Made by a program: the position numbers and the translations under genes. Under the pieces are notes generated by a model. It had not been told where the DNA came from. It was given only the letters and a program-made list of their open reading frames with translations, and did no database searches. Positions 17,884-25,914 of a stretch of DNA of 64,000 nucleotides are shown in pieces. The first letter of the stretch is position 1. Each line of letters opens with the position of its first letter. The stretch lies in NCBI RefSeq assembly GCF_001612945.1, contig NZ_BDBK01000012.1, positions 248,001 through 312,000 on the forward strand, given 5' to 3'. The stretch is from Nocardia inohanensis NBRC 100128 (GTDB lineage: Bacteria; Actinomycetota; Actinomycetes; Mycobacteriales; Mycobacteriaceae).

Positions 17884-18509
17884 TGGCGCACATCGATCAC
17901 GCCGTCACCAACGGCACGTTCAGCCTCGACGGCGAAACCTTCGACGTCGACAACAATGTCTGGCTGGTCGGCGACGACGCCGAATGCGTCATCATCGACG
18001 CCCCCCACCATGTCGAAACGATCCTCGACTTGGTCGGTGGCCGCACCGTGAAGGCGATCCTCGCCACCCACGCCCACGACGACCACATCCGGGTAGCCCC
18101 CGAATTGGCCGCCGCCACCGGCGCTCCCATCCTGCTGCACCCCGACGACCTGGTGTTGTGGCGGCTGACCCACCCCGACGTGACGCCGGACGGCGAGCTG
18201 TCGGACGAGCAGATCATCGAAGTGGGCGGCACCGCCCTGCACGTCCTGCACACCCCCGGCCACGCCCCCGGCGCCTGCTGCTTCCACTCCCCCGACCTCG
18301 GCGTCGTCTTCACCGGCGACACCCTCTTCCACGGCGGCCCCGGCGCCACCGGCCGCTCCTACTCCGACTACGGCACCATCGTCACCTCCATCGCCGACCG
18401 CCTGCTGTCCCTGCCCCCGGAAACCCTGGTGCACACCGGACACGGCGAATCCACCACCATCGGCGCGGAGGCCGAACACCTCGAAGAATGGCGCACCCGC
18501 GCCAATTGA
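17883..18509 (+). CDS. Metallo-beta-lactamase-fold hydrolase, mycothiol formaldehyde module
   Basis: A 208-residue glyoxalase-II-like hydrolase. The metal motif THAHDDH (about 60-66) and later HTPGHAPG and FTGDTLF motifs are intact. The GTG at 17883 is within TAGTG, overlapping the dehydrogenase stop by one base, so the two are co-translated. A role in releasing formate and mycothiol from S-formyl-mycothiol, or a related thioester hydrolysis, is inferred from the pairing. Cytoplasmic; no signal peptide. Confidence 0.88.
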   Translation: MAHIDHAVTNGTFSLDGETFDVDNNVWLVGDDAECVIIDAPHHVETILDLVGGRTVKAILATHAHDDHIRVAPELAAATGAPILLHPDDLVLWRLTHPDVTPDGELSDEQIIEVGGTALHVLHTPGHAPGACCFHSPDLGVVFTGDTLFHGGPGATGRSYSDYGTIVTSIADRLLSLPPETLVHTGHGESTTIGAEAEHLEEWRTRAN

Positions 18510-18528
18510 TCGGTCGGAGTTACCAGTA

Positions 18529-18563
18529 CGGCCCCGTTCGGTCCCCTCGATCGACCGGGGCCG
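18529..18563 (+). terminator. Hairpin after the mycothiol module
   Basis: CGGCCCCG (18529-18536) pairs with CGGGGCCG (18556-18563); inner bases can also pair through CGGTC and GACCG. It begins 20 bases after the hydrolase stop at 18509 and before the next gene. Confidence 0.55.
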
Positions 18564-18628
18564 AATCCGTCTCCCGAGTGTGCTTCAATACGGCGGTTCC
18601 ACAGTTCACACGGGGGGATAGCCCAGCA

Positions 18629-19360
18629 ATGTCCACAATCGAATCACCGTCCGGTGCCGTGCCCGTTTCGGAGCCGAATGGCGCTTATTGCCGGTACTGC
18701 GGGGCGACGCCGGCGGTTGATGCCACATTTCGTGCGCATCGGGGGTTGGTGCTCGTCATGCAGTTCCGGAAGTTGCCGGGGCCGTATTGCAAAACCTGTG
18801 GCCTGGCCTCGTTTCGGCAGATGACCGGGGCGAGCCTGGTGGAGGGCTGGTGGGGACCGATATCGTTCGTGCTCGCCAATCCGATCACCATTCTGGTCAA
18901 TCTGGTGAATCGAGCGAGGTTGAACCGGCTCGGGGCGCCGATTCCAGGGGCGCCGGGGGTGCCGATGAATCCGGGGAAGCCGTTGACTCGGCGGTGGCAG
19001 GTGGCCGGGTTCTTCGTTCCGCCGGCGCTCATCGTGCTGCTGGTCGTCGCCGCGAACAATGGTTCGTCCGGGGCACATTCGGCGTTCGCCGGGTTCTCGT
19101 CCGGGTCCGGCGCAAGGGCCGCCGAGGTCGGGGACTGTGTTCGGGACAAAGGCAGCGCCACCGATCCCGATCTGGTCATCGTGGCGTGCTCCGACAGCCG
19201 CGCCGAGGCGACGGTGATAGGGGTGATCACCGTGGCCGGCCTCGCCGATATGCAGTGTGCGAAACAGTATCCGCAGGCGGATCAGGTCTACAGCGAGTCT
19301 TCCAAACGGAACAACAGTGCGGGCGTCGCCGATTTCACGCTCTGCCTGAAGAAGAAGTAG
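18629..19360 (+). CDS. Zinc-ribbon membrane protein with LppU/SCO3897-like C-terminus
   Basis: A 243-residue protein. The N-terminal part holds two Cys pairs, CRYCG (about 21-25) and CKTCG (about 53-57), forming a likely zinc ribbon. A hydrophobic segment at about 67-87 and a clear transmembrane helix (VPPALIVLLVVAANN, about 129-145) follow. The extracytoplasmic C-terminus (GDCVRDKG through FTLCLKKK) has four Cys and the pattern of LppU/SCO3897 domains. The ATG at 18629 follows a CGGGGGGAT stretch. Function unknown; the ends suggest a membrane-anchored envelope protein. It converges with the next gene, three bases apart. Confidence 0.72.
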   Translation: MSTIESPSGAVPVSEPNGAYCRYCGATPAVDATFRAHRGLVLVMQFRKLPGPYCKTCGLASFRQMTGASLVEGWWGPISFVLANPITILVNLVNRARLNRLGAPIPGAPGVPMNPGKPLTRRWQVAGFFVPPALIVLLVVAANNGSSGAHSAFAGFSSGSGARAAEVGDCVRDKGSATDPDLVIVACSDSRAEATVIGVITVAGLADMQCAKQYPQADQVYSESSKRNNSAGVADFTLCLKKK

Positions 19361-19363
19361 CGA

Positions 19364-20452
19364 TCAGCGGCAGGCGTAGAGGGTGGCTTCGGCGAGTTCG
19401 CCTACCACGTCGGTGATTTCGCGGCGGGCTCGGAAGGCGGCGAGTTGGCGGCGGGCGCCGTTGCCGCGGGCCAGGAGGGAACGGACTGTGGCGGTGACGA
19501 AGTCGAGGTCGCCCAGTTGTTCCAGGGCGGTGTGCAGGCGGCCGATGAGGTCGTCGAGGAGTTCTTCCACGGGGATGGTGCGGCCGTCGAGCGGGTTGAT
19601 GGCGGGGCCGTCTATCCCTTCGTGGGCGGCTTTCCAGTAGGCCGCGTGCAGGGTGTCCTCCGCGATGACGGGGACTCGGGTCGCGGTGCGGGCGGTCATG
19701 ACGGCGGCGCGGACCAGGGTTGCGAGGAGGGCGCTTTCTTCGGCGGTGGCAGGGACGTCGCTGACGCGGACTTCCACCGTGGGAAACGTAATCGACGGGC
19801 GCACATCCCAATAGACCATTTTGCGGTCGAGAATCACGCCTCGGGAAAGCATGGATTCCACGCGGGTGTCGTAGTCCTCGAGGGAATCGAAGTGCGGGGG
19901 TGGGCCGGCGCTGGGCCAGCGGCGCCAGAGAATGTTTCGCCAACTGGCATAACCGGTTTCGTCGCCGCGGTAGATGGCGGAGTTGGCGGTCAGGGCCAGC
20001 AGGAGGGGGAGCCAGGGGCGCAGGAAATTGCTGACCTGAAGGGCCACTTCACGATTGGGGACCTCCACGTGGACGTGGGCGCCGCAGATGCCCTGGTCGT
20101 AGGCCAGGCGGCCGAACGTTTCGGCGATGCGATGGTAACGGGGAGTGCTGGTGATGGAGAGATCGTCGGGGCCGCTCGGGGGAACGGCGGCGGCCAGCAG
20201 CAGAGCGTCGTTCTTCTCGGCGCAGGCGGCGGCTCCGCGCCGCAGTTCCCGCAGCTCACGCAGGAGGTCGCCGGTGTTGGTGTGGATCCTGGTGCTGGTC
20301 TCCACCTGGCAGCGGGTGATCTCCAATTGCAGCTCGATGCCGAGGTCCGCGGCGGTGCGTGCGACGTCGGCGTTCCGGCCGACAGGCGCACCGGTGCGCG
20401 GATCCACGAGGAGAAACTCCTCTTCGACACCTACCGTCGGCGGTGCTTCCAC
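19364..20452 (-). CDS. Carboxylate-amine ligase (GCS2/YbdK family)
   Basis: A 362-residue ATP-dependent ligase of the glutamate-cysteine ligase 2 family. The signature VGVEEEFLLVDP starts at about residue 6, GAHVHVEVPNRE lies near 125-136, and the late metal/substrate motif FPTVEVRVSDV lies near 228-238. Length is normal for the family, and the GTG at 20452 is chosen on that basis; a TTG 18 bases upstream is possible. The reaction may be gamma-glutamyl-cysteine synthesis or another carboxylate-amine coupling; EgtA-like roles are normally filled by a longer protein. It is divergent from the TfoX-domain gene. Confidence 0.85.
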   Translation of the reverse strand: MEAPPTVGVEEEFLLVDPRTGAPVGRNADVARTAADLGIELQLEITRCQVETSTRIHTNTGDLLRELRELRRGAAACAEKNDALLLAAAVPPSGPDDLSITSTPRYHRIAETFGRLAYDQGICGAHVHVEVPNREVALQVSNFLRPWLPLLLALTANSAIYRGDETGYASWRNILWRRWPSAGPPPHFDSLEDYDTRVESMLSRGVILDRKMVYWDVRPSITFPTVEVRVSDVPATAEESALLATLVRAAVMTARTATRVPVIAEDTLHAAYWKAAHEGIDGPAINPLDGRTIPVEELLDDLIGRLHTALEQLGDLDFVTATVRSLLARGNGARRQLAAFRARREITDVVGELAEATLYACR

Positions 20453-20566
20453 TTTCCCTGTGTACCTCAATCCGCGCGCCCTGACACCTGCCGGAACGGT
20501 CTCTTTTCGGCCGCTAACTTTCGGCGCGAGCCGGAAATTGTCGGTGGCCGGGGTCACAATGCGGAA

Positions 20567-20902
20567 ATGGCATATGACGAAGAGCTGGCCGAGCGGATCC
20601 GGGACGCACTCGGTCCCGCACGCGGCCTGACCGTCGAGAAGAAGATGTTCGGCGGGCTGGCCTTTCTGATCGGCGGCAATATGGCGGTGGCCGCCAGCGG
20701 GCAGGGCGGGCTGCTGGTGCGGACCGATCCGGACAGTTCGGTGGAGCTGGCGCGGCGGGACGCGGTGGAGTTGATGGTCATGCGCGGGCGCGAGATGAAG
20801 GGCTGGTTGCGGGTCGCCGCCGAGGCGGTGGACGACCACGATGCCCTCGACGAGTGGGTGGGCCGCGGCGTGGCCTACGCGCGCTCCCTACCCCCGAAGT
20901 AG
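20567..20902 (+). CDS. TfoX N-terminal domain protein
   Basis: A 111-residue protein matching the TfoX/Sxy N-terminal domain: KKMFGGLAFLIGGNMA at about 24-39, then GGLLVRTDP and a C-terminal ALDEWVGRGVAYARSLP. In actinobacteria these stand-alone domains have no established function and no proven link to competence. The ATG at 20567 lacks a strong Shine-Dalgarno. It is divergent from the ligase gene across 114 bp. Confidence 0.82.
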   Translation: MAYDEELAERIRDALGPARGLTVEKKMFGGLAFLIGGNMAVAASGQGGLLVRTDPDSSVELARRDAVELMVMRGREMKGWLRVAAEAVDDHDALDEWVGRGVAYARSLPPK

Positions 20903-20932
20903 GGCGAAACTCCAGCGCAAATGGTGTGTTAC

Positions 20933-20952
20933 CCGGCACACCTCGCGAATTG
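20933..20952. promoter_or_regulatory. GGTGTG-N8-CACACC dyad
   Basis: An interrupted 6-bp perfect dyad in the interval before the ACT-domain gene. A partial copy (GTGCGGCACACC) follows about 20 bp downstream. This is a possible operator; no regulator is assigned. Confidence 0.3.
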
Positions 20953-21054
20953 CTGTGCGGCACACCACCTATCCGGCCGGTGAGAACGCGATTTGTCACT
21001 CCGTCTTTACCGCCGGGCACATCGGTGAAACCTCGTTCACCGAACCTGGTGAAT

Positions 21055-21849
21055 ATGAGGCAAACCGAGGTACATGCGCTGGCCTGCGAAGTGTGCGGTC
21101 GCCTGCCCCATCCGCGGCGCACCCGTTTGACGCTGGCGAAACTGGCCGCCGTCTTCCCGGTCGAGCTCGCCCTGCACGCATTGGTCATCCATTACGAACT
21201 GCCCTACCTGCTCACCGTCGTACTGCTGACCGTCACCACCACCATCCTGGTGATCTGGGTGGTGGAGCCCGGGGCCATGCGGTACTTCGCGCGCTGGTTG
21301 CACGCTCCCGAACTGCGGCATCGGCACCGGCTCGACAGTGCCGAACAGCTGTGGCGCATCCGGGTGCGGGTGGACAACAAGCCCGGCCGGCTGGAGCTGC
21401 TCGCCAAGCATCTCGCGGACAAGCGCGCCAATATTCTCACCGTCCACGTGCATCACCTCGAAGACGGGGCGCTGGACGAACTGGTGGTCTCGACGCCCTC
21501 GGACATCACCCCGCAGCGGCTGGCCAATGCCGTCACCCGGGCGGGCGGCACACCGGTCGGCATCTGGCCCGCCTCGGCGCTGACCCTGGTGGACGGGCAG
21601 ACCAAGGCGCTGGGCCTGGCCGCCCGGATCGCGCTCGATCCGGGCGAACTGCCCCTGGTCATCGCGGAATTGCTGGGCGCGCAATATGTTCCGGCGGCCG
21701 ATCCCGAGAGCGCGCCCGGAACGGTGCTGGAGATCACCGCCGCGGAGCCCATGACCTTCATCCGCTCCGGCGAGCCTTTCACCCCCGCCGAGATCGCGCG
21801 GGCGCACCGCTTGACCGACCTGGCGAAATTGTCCGCGCGCCAAGGCTGA
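21055..21849 (+). CDS. Membrane protein with ACT-type ligand domain
   Basis: A 264-residue protein. The N-terminus has a CEVCGRL Cys pair and two hydrophobic helices (about 22-65). An ACT-like regulatory domain begins at about 95 (WRIRVRVDNKPGRLELLAKHLADKRANI) and continues to about 160. The C-terminal part resembles an acetyltransferase-like or second ligand-binding module but shows no catalytic motif. The ATG at 21055 is taken because conservation-type features start there. A role in amino-acid sensing at the membrane is inferred from the ACT domain. Confidence 0.7.
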   Translation: MRQTEVHALACEVCGRLPHPRRTRLTLAKLAAVFPVELALHALVIHYELPYLLTVVLLTVTTTILVIWVVEPGAMRYFARWLHAPELRHRHRLDSAEQLWRIRVRVDNKPGRLELLAKHLADKRANILTVHVHHLEDGALDELVVSTPSDITPQRLANAVTRAGGTPVGIWPASALTLVDGQTKALGLAARIALDPGELPLVIAELLGAQYVPAADPESAPGTVLEITAAEPMTFIRSGEPFTPAEIARAHRLTDLAKLSARQG

Positions 21850-21929
21850 ACCTTTCCGTACCGAATAGTTTCCTCGCATGGCACACTGACTTCTTGCGCA
21901 TTGGTCGAGCGCGCGCAAGGGGATGATCG

Positions 21930-23369
21930 ATGAGTTTGCGTCGTACACGGCGGGGGGAACGGGACACCGGCGGTAATCCGCCCGCCCGTAAGTCGGTTCG
22001 CTCCGCCAAACTCGCCGCCCTGCCGGTCGCCTTCGCGGGCCGCCGGATGGCCGGGGCCGGCAAGAAGGCGATGGGGCGGCCGGCGCGCCAGGTGGATCAT
22101 GATATCCGGGTGCGCACCGCCGAGCACATGTTCGAGGTGCTGGGCGAATTGAAGGGCTGCGCGGCCAAACTCGGGCAGATGCTCGCCCTCTACGAGCTGG
22201 CGCTGCCGCCGGAGCTCGCCGAACCGTATCGAAACGCCTTGAGCCGCTTGCAGGATGCGACGCCGCCGATGCTGCCCGGCACCGTGCACGCCGAACTGGC
22301 CGCCGCGCTCGGCCCCGGCTGGCGCGCCCACTTCCGTGAATTCGACGACCGGCGGGCGGCTTCGGCGACCATCGGGCAGGTGCATCGCGCGGTCTGGCAC
22401 GACGGCCGCCGGGTCGCGGTGAAGATCATGTACCCGGGTGCGCGCGAGGCCGTGCTCAGCGACCTGGAGCAGTTGCGCAAGCTGGCGTGGATCGCGCCCG
22501 TCTTCCTCCCGAACACCGATGTGGCCGCCGCCCTCGCGGCGCTGTCCGAGTGTGTGCGAGCCGAACTCGATTATGCCGCCGAGGCCGACAACCAGCGCGC
22601 CTTCGCCGCCGCCTACGCCGGTGACCCCGATTTCCACGTGCCGGCTGTGATCGCCCAGCAGGGTGACGTGATCATCAGCGAATGGCTCGACGGGGTCCCG
22701 CTCACCCGCCTGGTCACCGCGGGCGCGCAGGCCGAACGCGACCGGGTGGGCATGCTCGCCATCCGTTTCGTCTGGTCCTCACCGCAGCGTTGCGGCCTGC
22801 TCTACGGCGACCCGCACCCGGGTAACTTCCGGGTGCTGCCCGACGGCCGGCTCGGCGTGGTCGACTTCGGGGCCTGCACCCCTTGGCCCCCACCGCAATT
22901 CCTCCCGATGGTCCATGACCTCGTCGACGCGCTGATCAACGGCACCCCCACCGATCTGGAGGCGGCCGCCCGCGCCCACGGCTTCGCCACCGGCCCCCTC
23001 GACGCCGAGGCTCTGGTGGCCGAACTCATGCCATTCACCGATCTCTTGCGCCACCCCACCTTCCACGCGAACACCGAATGGCTCCGCGAACGCGTGCTCT
23101 CGGTCGCGAGCCCCCGCCTCACCAACGTCTTCCGCCAACTGGGCGCGCCCGCCTACCTCGCCCCGTTCCAGCGCGCCCTGGCCGGTCTGCTCGGCCTCAG
23201 CTGCCAACTCGGCGCCACCGGCCCCATTCGAGACGAAATCCTGCGCTGGTCACCGGAGCTCACCGCGGTCATGACCCGCCACCGCACCCGCGCCGACCGC
23301 CCCGCCGATCTCGCCATGCATCGCCTGCGCCGCAGCGCCGGCCCATCCCGCGATGCCGCGGCCGGATAG
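21930..23369 (+). CDS. ABC1/AarF-UbiB family atypical kinase
   Basis: A 479-residue intact ABC1 kinase-like protein. The KxGQ family motif appears as KLGQMLALYE (about 80-89), the Ala-rich nucleotide loop as ASATIGQVHRAVW (about 143-155), the VAIK-type lysine in RVAVKIMYP, the catalytic loop GDPHPGNFRV (about 293-302) and the metal motif VVDFGAC (about 310-316). Family members support quinone biosynthesis or lipid homeostasis; the exact role here is unknown. It ends two bases from a convergent hydrolase. A broken paralogue lies at 33190-34135. Confidence 0.9.
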   Translation: MSLRRTRRGERDTGGNPPARKSVRSAKLAALPVAFAGRRMAGAGKKAMGRPARQVDHDIRVRTAEHMFEVLGELKGCAAKLGQMLALYELALPPELAEPYRNALSRLQDATPPMLPGTVHAELAAALGPGWRAHFREFDDRRAASATIGQVHRAVWHDGRRVAVKIMYPGAREAVLSDLEQLRKLAWIAPVFLPNTDVAAALAALSECVRAELDYAAEADNQRAFAAAYAGDPDFHVPAVIAQQGDVIISEWLDGVPLTRLVTAGAQAERDRVGMLAIRFVWSSPQRCGLLYGDPHPGNFRVLPDGRLGVVDFGACTPWPPPQFLPMVHDLVDALINGTPTDLEAAARAHGFATGPLDAEALVAELMPFTDLLRHPTFHANTEWLRERVLSVASPRLTNVFRQLGAPAYLAPFQRALAGLLGLSCQLGATGPIRDEILRWSPELTAVMTRHRTRADRPADLAMHRLRRSAGPSRDAAAG

Positions 23370-23371
23370 CG

Positions 23372-24229
23372 CTATTCCGCGAGGAAGCCGGTGAGGGCCG
23401 AGCGCACCGTGTCCGGGTCCTCGAGCTGCGGCCAGTGCCCGACCGCGGGCGGTTCGTCCAGCACCATGATGGTCGCCTCCGGGAACCGCTCGCGGAACCG
23501 CCCGACCTGGCCGCCGCTGATCGGATCGGCCGGACCCCAGATGAACAACGTAGGCCCCGAATAGGTTTCGAGGGCGCGCTGCCAGCGGACGGCGTTCGCA
23601 TGGCGTTCGGCGTGATAGCGATTGATCTGCCACTGAATGCGGGTGCCCCCGTCCCGCGCGGTGGACAGCCACATCTCGTGCAGCACCTCCTCCGCCAGCG
23701 GCCGCCCCGCCGTGCGGCGCACCGACGCCCGAAACGTGGTCTCGGACATCAACGGCCCCAGCAGTTTCCCGACCGGCGAGATCATCAATTTCTGAATCGC
23801 CAAGGGCCGGTACAGATCTATATACAGCCCGCCGTTCATCCAGGCCATCCGCGTCACCCGGCCCGGATCCCGAGCCAGCAGCTCCTGCGCCACACTCACC
23901 CCGTAATCGTGTGCCACCAGCGCGGTCTCACCGATCCCGAGCCGCTTCCACACCTGCTCCACCAGATCGGCCTGCCCGGCCATCCGATAGTCGTGCCCGC
24001 GCGGCTTGTCGCTGGCCCCGAACCCGAGAAAATCCAAAGTGGTGACCCGGCAACCCGATTCGACGAGTGCCGGGACGATCCCGCTCCAATCGTGCGATGA
24101 CGACGGATACCCGTGCAGCAGCGTCACCGGCCGCCCGCCCGCCGCCCCGTCCTGCCGGTGGAACACCCGATGCCCGTCCACCTCCAGCCACGACCCCGCG
24201 GCGATCCACTGCTCCAGCGAAGTTTGCAT
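23372..24229 (-). CDS. Alpha/beta hydrolase (epoxide hydrolase/dehalogenase-like)
   Basis: A 285-residue alpha/beta-hydrolase. The oxyanion motif LLHGYPSSSHDW (about 38-49), nucleophile elbow VAHDYGVSVAQ (Asp nucleophile, about 104-114) and C-terminal catalytic His in VGHWPQLEDP (about 263-272) match the epoxide hydrolase/haloalkane dehalogenase group rather than serine esterases. Substrate cannot be told. It is cytoplasmic and single, with no obvious operon partner. Confidence 0.88.
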   Translation of the reverse strand: MQTSLEQWIAAGSWLEVDGHRVFHRQDGAAGGRPVTLLHGYPSSSHDWSGIVPALVESGCRVTTLDFLGFGASDKPRGHDYRMAGQADLVEQVWKRLGIGETALVAHDYGVSVAQELLARDPGRVTRMAWMNGGLYIDLYRPLAIQKLMISPVGKLLGPLMSETTFRASVRRTAGRPLAEEVLHEMWLSTARDGGTRIQWQINRYHAERHANAVRWQRALETYSGPTLFIWGPADPISGGQVGRFRERFPEATIMVLDEPPAVGHWPQLEDPDTVRSALTGFLAE

Positions 24230-24284
24230 GGGTTTCCCTCCAGGCTCAGGTTTCCCAGACTCTAACTCCGCCGGAGGCCGGTGG

Positions 24285-24770
24285 TCAGCCGGCGTAGGCG
24301 GCGAACATGCCGGGCTCGTAGGAGCCGCCCTTGTTGTGCACCATGACGTTCAGGCGGGTGGCCGCGTTGATCATGGCTACCAGGTAGAGCAGGGCCGCGG
24401 TCTGGTCGTCGTCGTAGTGTTCGCGGACCTGGGCCCAGGTTTCGTCGGAGACGCCGCGGGCGGCGTCGGCGACGCGGGTTCCTTCCTCGGCCAGCGCGAG
24501 GGCGGCCCGTTCGGCATCGGTGTAGACGGTGGATTCGCGCCAGGTGGCGACCAGGTTGATGCGGACGGCGGGTTCGCCGGCGGCGGCCAGTTCTTTGGAG
24601 TGGGCGTCCACGCAGAAGCCGCAGCCGTTGATTTGACCGACGCGGAGTTCCACCAGTTCCTGGGTGGTTTTCGGGAGGGTGGATTGCATGATCAGCAGGC
24701 CGGCGTTGGCGAAGCGCTTGCCGAGCTTGGCGCCGAGCTCGTTGGCCATCAGGTCGAAACGGGGTTCCAT
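24285..24770 (-). CDS. Carboxymuconolactone decarboxylase/AhpD-like protein
   Basis: A 161-residue CMD-family protein with the peroxidase-like motif CGFCVDAHSKEL (CxxCxxxH, about 49-60). GAGG lies nine bases upstream of the ATG at 24770. It is divergent from an ECF41-type sigma factor, the usual genomic partner of ECF41 genes, and its promoter has the same TGTCACA-N16-NNTC pattern as the sigma gene. It is therefore probably the sigma factor's target. A role in thiol-dependent redox or peroxide chemistry is inferred. Confidence 0.9.
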   Translation of the reverse strand: MEPRFDLMANELGAKLGKRFANAGLLIMQSTLPKTTQELVELRVGQINGCGFCVDAHSKELAAAGEPAVRINLVATWRESTVYTDAERAALALAEEGTRVADAARGVSDETWAQVREHYDDDQTAALLYLVAMINAATRLNVMVHNKGGSYEPGMFAAYAG

Positions 24771-24813
24771 GATGTGATCCTCACCGGAGTGTTTTCGAAG
24801 TGAACGACCATGA

Positions 24814-24840
24814 GATGCCGGTCGCCCGCCAGCTGTGACA
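24814..24840 (-). promoter_or_regulatory. ECF41-type promoter of the CMD gene
   Basis: On the minus strand TGTCACA (24840-24834) is followed after 16 bases by CATC (24817-24814), close to the ECF41 consensus TGTCACA-N16/17-CGTC. The ATG lies about 44 bases further downstream. Confidence 0.65.
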
Positions 24841-24886
24841 GCATCGGGAACGTGACGTGCGCCATAGGAATTCATTGCCGCGGGGG

Positions 24887-24913
24887 TGTCACAAAATCGC
24901 GGTGGGCGGTGTC
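24887..24913 (+). promoter_or_regulatory. ECF41-type promoter of the sigma gene
   Basis: TGTCACA (24887-24893), a 16-base spacer, then TGTC (24910-24913), 29 bases before the sigma-factor start. It mirrors the divergent promoter of the CMD gene, indicating autoregulation. Confidence 0.62.
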
Positions 24914-24942
24914 TGGTGGGTGAGAAACAAGAGGAGACCCGC

Positions 24943-25821
24943 ATGCCCGACGCCGCCACGGACGAGTTCGTCACCCACCGCAAGCTGCTGTTCACCGTCG
25001 CCTACGAGATGCTCGGGTCCGCCGCCGACGCGGAGGACGTGTTGCAGGAGACCTGGTTGAAATGGACCGGCGTGGATCTCGCGGAGGTGCGGGATCCGCG
25101 TGCTTACCTGGTGCGGATCACCACTCGGCAAGCGCTGGGCCGTTTACGAACGCTGAACCGGCGCAAGGAGTCCTATGTCGGTCCGTGGCTGCCGGAACCG
25201 CTGCTGACCACGCCGGATGTGGCCGAGGATGTCGAGCTCGCCGAAAGCGTGTCCATGGCAATGCTGTTGGTGCTGGAGACGCTGACGCCGACCGAGCGCG
25301 CGGTCTTCGTGCTGCGCGAGGTCTTCGATCTGGGGTACGACGAAATCGGGGAGGCGGTGGACAGGTCACCGGCGGCGGTGCGGCAGATCGCTCATCGCGC
25401 CCGGTCGCACGTGGCGGCCCGCCGGCCGCGCGGCAGCGTCACCGCGGACGAAACCCGCTCCGCGCTCACGGCTTTCCAGCGCGCCGTCGAAACCGGTGAC
25501 CTGCAACCTCTCCTGGACATCCTCGCCCCCGAGGTGGTCCTGCTCGGCGATGGCGGCGGAATCGTGCAGGCCGTCCAGGTGGCGGTGGTCGGGGCCGAGC
25601 GGGTGGCGCGGGTGCTCGCGCTGGGGCTGGCTCGAATGTCCGCCGCCGCGATCCGATCCGTCGAGGTCAACGGCTACCCGGCGCTGCTGGTCCGCGCCGA
25701 CGACGATGCCGACACCGTGCTGGCGCTGCGCATGGACGACGGCTTGATCAGCGGGCTCTACGCGGTGCGCAATCCGGAGAAGATGACGCACATGCACGCG
25801 GAGACCCCGCTGCACCGGTGA
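24943..25821 (+). CDS. ECF41-group sigma factor with SnoaL-like C-terminus
   Basis: A 292-residue extracytoplasmic-function sigma factor. Region 2 is at about 10-75 (FTVAYEMLGSAADAEDVLQE) and region 4 at about 110-165 (LTPTERAVFVLREVFDLGY; AVRQIAHRAR). A SnoaL-like domain follows. The ECF41 hallmarks WLPEPLLT (linker, about 79-86), LGDGGGIV (about 201-208) and NPEKM (C-terminus, corresponding to NPDKL) are visible. GAGGAG precedes the ATG at 24943. No anti-sigma gene is adjacent, as expected for this group, in which the C-terminal domain controls activity. Confidence 0.92.
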   Translation: MPDAATDEFVTHRKLLFTVAYEMLGSAADAEDVLQETWLKWTGVDLAEVRDPRAYLVRITTRQALGRLRTLNRRKESYVGPWLPEPLLTTPDVAEDVELAESVSMAMLLVLETLTPTERAVFVLREVFDLGYDEIGEAVDRSPAAVRQIAHRARSHVAARRPRGSVTADETRSALTAFQRAVETGDLQPLLDILAPEVVLLGDGGGIVQAVQVAVVGAERVARVLALGLARMSAAAIRSVEVNGYPALLVRADDDADTVLALRMDDGLISGLYAVRNPEKMTHMHAETPLHR

Positions 25822-25914
25822 ACCGGACCCGCCTCGGATTCCCACCCTTGATCACTGTCCCAGACAGATCTACTCTGGTGGGATACCAGTCGCCTGCTCG
25901 AAAGGCCGAGGCAC

